Shown here piece by piece: positions 59,980 to 64,000 of a stretch of DNA of 64,000 nt. The DNA is from Candidatus Pristimantibacillus lignocellulolyticus (GTDB lineage Bacteria; Bacillota; Bacilli; Paenibacillales; Paenibacillaceae): assembly GCA_023639215.1 (NCBI GenBank), contig CP097899.1, forward strand, positions 2,543,001-2,607,000. Reading direction: 5' to 3'. The position numbers were made by a program, and so were the translations under genes. The notes under the pieces were generated by a model that saw only the letters and a program-made list of their open reading frames with translations, searched no databases and was not told where the DNA came from. Positions within the stretch are counted from its first letter, which is position 1. Each line of letters begins with the position of its first letter.

Positions 59980-60013
59980 AATCCACGTTGTCTAGTGACA
60001 ATGTGGATTTTTT
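59980..60013 (+). terminator. Terminator of the YesM/YesN pair
   Basis: AATCCACGTTGTC pairs with GACAATGTGGATT (one G-U) around TAGT, followed by TTTTT. Confidence 0.8.
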
Positions 60014-60182
60014 ATAACTTTTCATAGAAAAGGATAAGAAAAACAATGATGATATTCTAGTTGTTTATATAATGAATTGGATAAGATAAATTTACTGAGT
60101 TTCGTGCATTAACATGAAGGAATGAATTTTTTATACTTTCTTAGTAAGCAAGATATTTTAAGTGATGGGGGAATATTGAGCA

Positions 60183-61547
60183 ATGAAAAAACAAAGAAAA
60201 ATAGTTACTTTGTTACTTGCGTTTGTGATGTTAACTGGATTACTTGCTGCATGCGGTTCAAACAGTTCTAATCAAAATGCGTCATCAGGACAAACATCGA
60301 ATACAAAGGAGGATTCTGGCGATGCTAAAACTGTAAAAATCTATGTAGATGGTAATCGTGCGAAAGACAGTAACTTTTTGAATGTAGTTGAAGCATTTAA
60401 AAAAGATACTGGCATCAATGTAGAATTTAATGTTATTCCTGGGGATGGGGTAGCGATCTTTAAGAAAATCGATATCGATCTAGGAGCAAGAGACGGATCT
60501 ACAGATATTATTCTTTTCAGTACTCCTATTCAGTTGGATAAATACGTGACAAGCGACTCTTTTCTACCACTTAATGATCTGATCAAAGAAGACAATTACG
60601 ATGCAGAAGGTATTTATGGGGACTATCTGCAAGAAACTGATGGCAACATTTATAGCCTTCCTGCAGGCGCTGGTAAATGGGCTGTTTACTACAATAAAAA
60701 AATATTCGATGATGCAAATGTTCCATATCCTTCTGGATCTTGGACATGGGACGAATATGTTGAAACAGCAAAAAAATTAACAGACAGCAACAAAAAAATC
60801 TATGGATCTTACATGCTTGACTATGACGCATATATGTACTTTACTGCACGTCAAAAAGATGTATCAGGGTATAAAGCAGATGGCACATCAAACTTTGATG
60901 ATCCAGCATTTAGTGAAGCTCTTCAATTCTTTGGAGATCTTGGAAATGTAGACAAAGTTCAACCAAGTTGGATGGAATTCAAAACTAAAAAATTGGCATG
61001 GGATGGCTTTATGTCAGGTCAATATGGTATGCACGTAATTGGAACTTGGTATACCAATATGTTCCTTGATAAAGAAAATTATCCACGTAATTGGGAATTC
61101 GGCATAACTGAGATTCCAACACCTGCTGATGCAGAAGCGAAAAATAATCTAGCAGTTATTAATGGTTTGGCAATTAATGCTTATTCGAAACAACCAAAAG
61201 AAGCATTCGAGTTTGTTAAATATTTCGCTGAAAACAACTACAAATATACAGGTGACCTACCTGCACGTGTTGATCTAACAGATGAGGACATTAATGAGAT
61301 GTTCCAAAAAATTGCAGATCGTACTGACGGAGAAGTAACTGTAGAAGATCTGAACAAAGCGATTTATCAAAATGATCAAGGATTTGCAGAAGAAAAAATT
61401 GTTGGTGCAGCTGCTACTGAGTACAGCAACATTATTTTACAAGAAAGCGAACTGTATCTTATTGGACAGAAGTCGCTGGAAGATACAGTGAAAACGATTA
61501 AAGAACGTGTGGACGCAGCAATTCAGGCAGAGCAGTCCAATCAATAG
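60183..61547 (+). CDS. Sugar ABC transporter substrate-binding lipoprotein
   Basis: A 454-residue family-1 solute-binding protein. GGGGG stands upstream of ATG 60183. Lipoprotein signal KIVTLLLAFVMLTGLLAAC with lipobox LAAC (Cys24), then a Ser/Asn-rich linker. The mature protein has VKIYVDGNRAKDSNFLNVVE, YSLPAGAGKWAVYYNKKIF and GLAINAYSKQPKEAFEFVKY, typical of oligosaccharide binders. It is the first gene of an operon with two permeases and a GH20 enzyme and lies right after a YesM/YesN system, so the cargo is probably an amino-sugar oligosaccharide (inference). No ATPase gene is in the operon; a shared MsmK-type ATPase elsewhere is expected. Confidence 0.9.
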   Translation: MKKQRKIVTLLLAFVMLTGLLAACGSNSSNQNASSGQTSNTKEDSGDAKTVKIYVDGNRAKDSNFLNVVEAFKKDTGINVEFNVIPGDGVAIFKKIDIDLGARDGSTDIILFSTPIQLDKYVTSDSFLPLNDLIKEDNYDAEGIYGDYLQETDGNIYSLPAGAGKWAVYYNKKIFDDANVPYPSGSWTWDEYVETAKKLTDSNKKIYGSYMLDYDAYMYFTARQKDVSGYKADGTSNFDDPAFSEALQFFGDLGNVDKVQPSWMEFKTKKLAWDGFMSGQYGMHVIGTWYTNMFLDKENYPRNWEFGITEIPTPADAEAKNNLAVINGLAINAYSKQPKEAFEFVKYFAENNYKYTGDLPARVDLTDEDINEMFQKIADRTDGEVTVEDLNKAIYQNDQGFAEEKIVGAAATEYSNIILQESELYLIGQKSLEDTVKTIKERVDAAIQAEQSNQ

Positions 61548-61569
61548 TCAAACAGAACATGTTGTTAGG

Positions 61570-61592
61570 TTGGGCTGCCTTGGGCAGCCCAA
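61570..61592 (+). terminator. Intercistronic hairpin after the binding-protein gene
   Basis: Perfect 10-bp stem TTGGGCTGCC/GGCAGCCCAA with a 3-base loop, followed by TATTATTT. In sugar ABC operons such hairpins let the binding protein be made in excess over the permeases by protecting or partly ending the mRNA. Confidence 0.7.
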
Positions 61593-61616
61593 TATTATTT
61601 AGTGGGGTGAAATAAA

Positions 61617-62510
61617 ATGACATCCATCAGAGAAATGATGAAATCGGGTGAGGCAAAGGCAGGCCTATTGTTTATCCTGCCGTTTTTATTAGGTTTTATA
61701 ATTTTCAACTTGTTCCCGCTTATTTATGCCTTTTATATAAGCATGGTTGATTACAATACGTTGAAACCAAGTTATAACTTTATCGGTTTTGACAATTTTG
61801 TTCGTATTTTTAATGATAATATCGCGATTAAGGCCTATTGGAACAGTTTTCTATACACATTAGTATATGTGCCAGTCTTAATTGTTCTATCATTCTTCTT
61901 GGCGATGCTATTAAATCGCAAATTTTTCCTTCGTCCTGTCAGTCGGACAATGATTTTAATTCCTTACGTTGCGAATGTCGTTGCTATTGCAATGGTGTTC
62001 TCAGTGATTCTCGATCCTTATGATGGTCCTGTTAATGCGTTCCTTCAAATGATAGGAATCGAAACCCCACCTATGTGGCTAGCCGGAATAGGTACGGCAT
62101 TACCAACGATTGCATTAATCAATGTATGGCAAAGTTTATCTTTTCAAACCATTGTTTATCTGGCAGCTTTGCAAGGAGTTCCGAATGAATTATATGAGGC
62201 AGCAGATCTAGATGGAGCAGGCAAGTGGAGAAAAATGCTAAATGTAACTCTTCCGATTGTATCTCCTACAACCTTTTTCCTTGTCATTACCAGTATTATT
62301 GGTTCCTTCCAAAACTATGCATCGGTGCGTGCATTAACAAACGGAGGACCAGGTGTTGCGTCTCGAGTCATTTCACTCAATATATATGAAGAAGCATTTA
62401 CCTATAATAGATACAGCTATGCAGCAGCACAGGCTATCCTGTTATTTGCTGTCATCTTAGTGATTACAATCATCCAGTGGAAGGGGCAAAAAAGATGGGT
62501 TCACAATTAG
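61617..62510 (+). CDS. Sugar ABC transporter permease (MalF/UgpA-like)
   Basis: A 297-residue permease with six membrane segments; GGGGTGA precedes ATG 61617. N-terminal GLLFILPFLLGFIIFNLFPL and the EAA loop YEAADLDGAGKWRKMLNVTL that contacts the ATPase. It pairs with the MalG-like permease, whose start overlaps its end by 16 bases. Confidence 0.92.
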   Translation: MTSIREMMKSGEAKAGLLFILPFLLGFIIFNLFPLIYAFYISMVDYNTLKPSYNFIGFDNFVRIFNDNIAIKAYWNSFLYTLVYVPVLIVLSFFLAMLLNRKFFLRPVSRTMILIPYVANVVAIAMVFSVILDPYDGPVNAFLQMIGIETPPMWLAGIGTALPTIALINVWQSLSFQTIVYLAALQGVPNELYEAADLDGAGKWRKMLNVTLPIVSPTTFFLVITSIIGSFQNYASVRALTNGGPGVASRVISLNIYEEAFTYNRYSYAAAQAILLFAVILVITIIQWKGQKRWVHN

Positions 62511-63349
62511 TTAAAAAGAAATCGGAAACCGAACTTAAACCCTCCACGATTATCAGTTCGATCGTAATCTTCGTGCTGGGTTTAATGATGATTGTCCCAT
62601 TCCTATTTATGATATCAGCAGCTTTGAAACCAAACGCACTTATTTTTGCTGAACCCTTAAATTTTATTCCACATGAAATTTATTGGGAAAATTTTAAAAC
62701 GATTTTTCATCATGAATATTTCTTCAAATGGTATGGAAACTCAATCTATATCGTAGTCTTAACTATTATTTTCAGATTCGTAGTCGTAACGATGGCTGCT
62801 TATGCATTTGCCAGATTGAATTTTCCTTTCAAAGAGGCAATTTTCTTCCTGTTCATATCTACAATGATGATTCCCGCAGATACGACGGTTATCGCGAGAT
62901 ATATGTTATATAAATCATTGCATATATACAATACAGAATGGGCGTTGATCATTCCTGCCACTTTTGATGTGTTTTTCATTTTCTTGTTAAGACAGTTTTT
63001 TGCAGGCTTACCTAAGGAAATTTCTGAGGCAGCTGTTGTAGATGGATGTTCCCAATTTAAAGTTTATTACCGTATCATATTGCCGCTTGCCGTACCGGCA
63101 CTGGTTACTATGTTGTTGTTCACCTTTATTTGGTCTTGGAATGATTTTGTAAATCCATTTATTTTCATTTCAAGTATAGAAAAGCAAGTTGTAACCGTAG
63201 GATTGGAATATTTCCAAGAGCAAGCAGGGACCAACTACGGACTACAGATGGCTGGTGCATGTATTATCGTTATTATTCCTATTATATTATTCGCATTCTC
63301 CCAAAGATATTTTGTTGAAGGAATTGCAAGCTCAGGTGTTAAAGGTTAA
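62495..63349 (+). CDS. Sugar ABC transporter permease (MalG/UgpE-like)
   Basis: A 284-residue permease from ATG 62495; GAAGGGG is eight bases upstream, so the in-frame GTG at 62477 is rejected. Six membrane segments, with FVLGLMMIVPFLFMISAALK near the start, MMIPADTTVIARYMLYKSL, and the EAA loop ISEAAVVDGCSQFKVYYRII. Completes the membrane channel with the MalF-like permease. Confidence 0.92.
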   Translation: MGSQLVKKKSETELKPSTIISSIVIFVLGLMMIVPFLFMISAALKPNALIFAEPLNFIPHEIYWENFKTIFHHEYFFKWYGNSIYIVVLTIIFRFVVVTMAAYAFARLNFPFKEAIFFLFISTMMIPADTTVIARYMLYKSLHIYNTEWALIIPATFDVFFIFLLRQFFAGLPKEISEAAVVDGCSQFKVYYRIILPLAVPALVTMLLFTFIWSWNDFVNPFIFISSIEKQVVTVGLEYFQEQAGTNYGLQMAGACIIVIIPIILFAFSQRYFVEGIASSGVKG

Positions 63350-63381
63350 TTCCTATTTCATATAAAAGGAGATGAGAAAAA

Positions 63382-64000
63382 ATGTTGATTTGTATTAAAA
63401 ACTCGTTGCAACCTCAGTTCTTGGAAGGGCTACACATTCTACAAGAAGAGCTTGGCTACACTTTATCAAAAGATGGGTTATGTATTGAAGTCACGCAAAG
63501 ACCGGGAAACCTAGTGGTTAGCTTAGAGAATAAGCAAGGGATCATTCAGTTTGAACAACCTGTCCATCTTTATCGTGCCATGGGACTTTTTCTTGAACAT
63601 GCCAAGGTAGAAGATGCTTTTTATATAGAAGAAACACCTCACTTCCAGACTAGCGGTACTATGGTTGATAACTCCCGAAATGCAGTTATGTCGGTTGATA
63701 GCGTTAAGAGGCTTATTCGCATTATGGCAACGATGGGTTTAAATCAACTGATGTTGTATACCGAGGACACGTATGAAATCTCATCGCGGCCGTACTTTGG
63801 CTACTTGCGAGGGAGATATAGCTTTGAAGAATTAAAAGAATGCGATGATTACGCTGCAATATTTGGAATTGAGATGGTTGCTTGCATACAGACGCTTGGA
63901 CATTTGCGTCAGGCACTACAATGGCAACATACAGATGATTATAAAGATACAGATGATATTTTGCTTATCGGATCTGAAGAGACCTATCAATTCATTGATG
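63382..64000 (+). CDS. GH20 beta-N-acetylhexosaminidase, N-terminal part (cut by window edge)
   Basis: The frame is open from ATG 63382 (AAAAGGAGATGAG upstream) to the window end, 206 codons. No signal peptide, so cytosolic. After an N-terminal domain it enters the catalytic barrel: TMVDNSRNAVMSVDSVKRLI, MGLNQLMLYTEDTYEI, YFGYLRGRYSFEELKECDDY and VACIQTLGHL, the pattern of cytosolic GH20 enzymes such as the streptococcal exo-hexosaminidases. The catalytic Asp-Glu pair lies beyond the window. Cytosolic location fits cleavage of imported amino-sugar oligosaccharides. Confidence 0.85.
   Translation, partial: MLICIKNSLQPQFLEGLHILQEELGYTLSKDGLCIEVTQRPGNLVVSLENKQGIIQFEQPVHLYRAMGLFLEHAKVEDAFYIEETPHFQTSGTMVDNSRNAVMSVDSVKRLIRIMATMGLNQLMLYTEDTYEISSRPYFGYLRGRYSFEELKECDDYAAIFGIEMVACIQTLGHLRQALQWQHTDDYKDTDDILLIGSEETYQFID

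Noticed and set aside
1..64000. CRISPR arrays, tRNA or rRNA genes
   Set aside because: I saw no regularly spaced repeats of 25-40 bases and no tRNA or rRNA signatures anywhere in the window.

Overview
The window looks like chromosome from a low-GC Gram-positive bacterium of the order Bacillales, most likely Paenibacillus or a close relative. The pointers are several very large secreted proteins with C-terminal S-layer homology (SLH) repeats, 7TM-DISM and YesM/YesN-type two-component systems, sugar ABC operons with lipoprotein binding proteins, strong AGGAGG ribosome sites and frequent TTG/GTG starts. This is a judgement from gene content only.

Left part (1-20,400): a partial SLH protein, a two-component system, a 1842-residue SLH protein built from two tandem copies of a CBM9-like plus esterase-like unit, a flavin reductase under an apparent Fur-box promoter, an intact tRNA-dihydrouridine synthase (dus) with two decayed dus fragments elsewhere, a degraded IS3-type transposase, and a ~2350-residue GH84 hexosaminidase with many carbohydrate-binding domains and SLH repeats.

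Middle (20,595-46,480): rlmD is followed by an accessory island. Its 3' end carries a 21-bp sequence repeated at 43,064 (20/21, with a readable RlmD-like tail) and, more weakly, at 46,378, so the 3' end of rlmD looks like a repeatedly used integration site. The island holds a type I restriction-modification system (XRE regulator, HsdM, HsdS, HsdR), a stranded phage replication module (sigma-like HTH protein, DUF2800, DUF2815, family A DNA polymerase), an arsBC pair without arsR, and a three-gene set not matched to any named system: a PD-(D/E)XK-like protein, a DUF262 protein and a DUF262-DUF1524 protein. After the second repeat come an ECF sigma/anti-sigma pair and an Rrf2 regulator divergent from an FMN azoreductase-like gene with a near-perfect 45-bp operator-like palindrome. 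No recombinase or integrase was found.

Right part (46,600-64,000): a sulfonate/taurine-type ABC transporter followed by a two-component system and a cysteine-type sulfatase, which together suggest uptake and desulfation of an organic sulfate. Then come small uncharacterised genes, a decayed SLH gene and a small lipoprotein. The end is a YesM/YesN-type system, a sugar ABC transporter and the start of a GH20 hexosaminidase, which suggests import and cleavage of amino-sugar oligosaccharides. With the GH84 enzyme and the sulfatase, this points to a life on amino-sugar-rich, perhaps sulfated, polysaccharides. That is inference.
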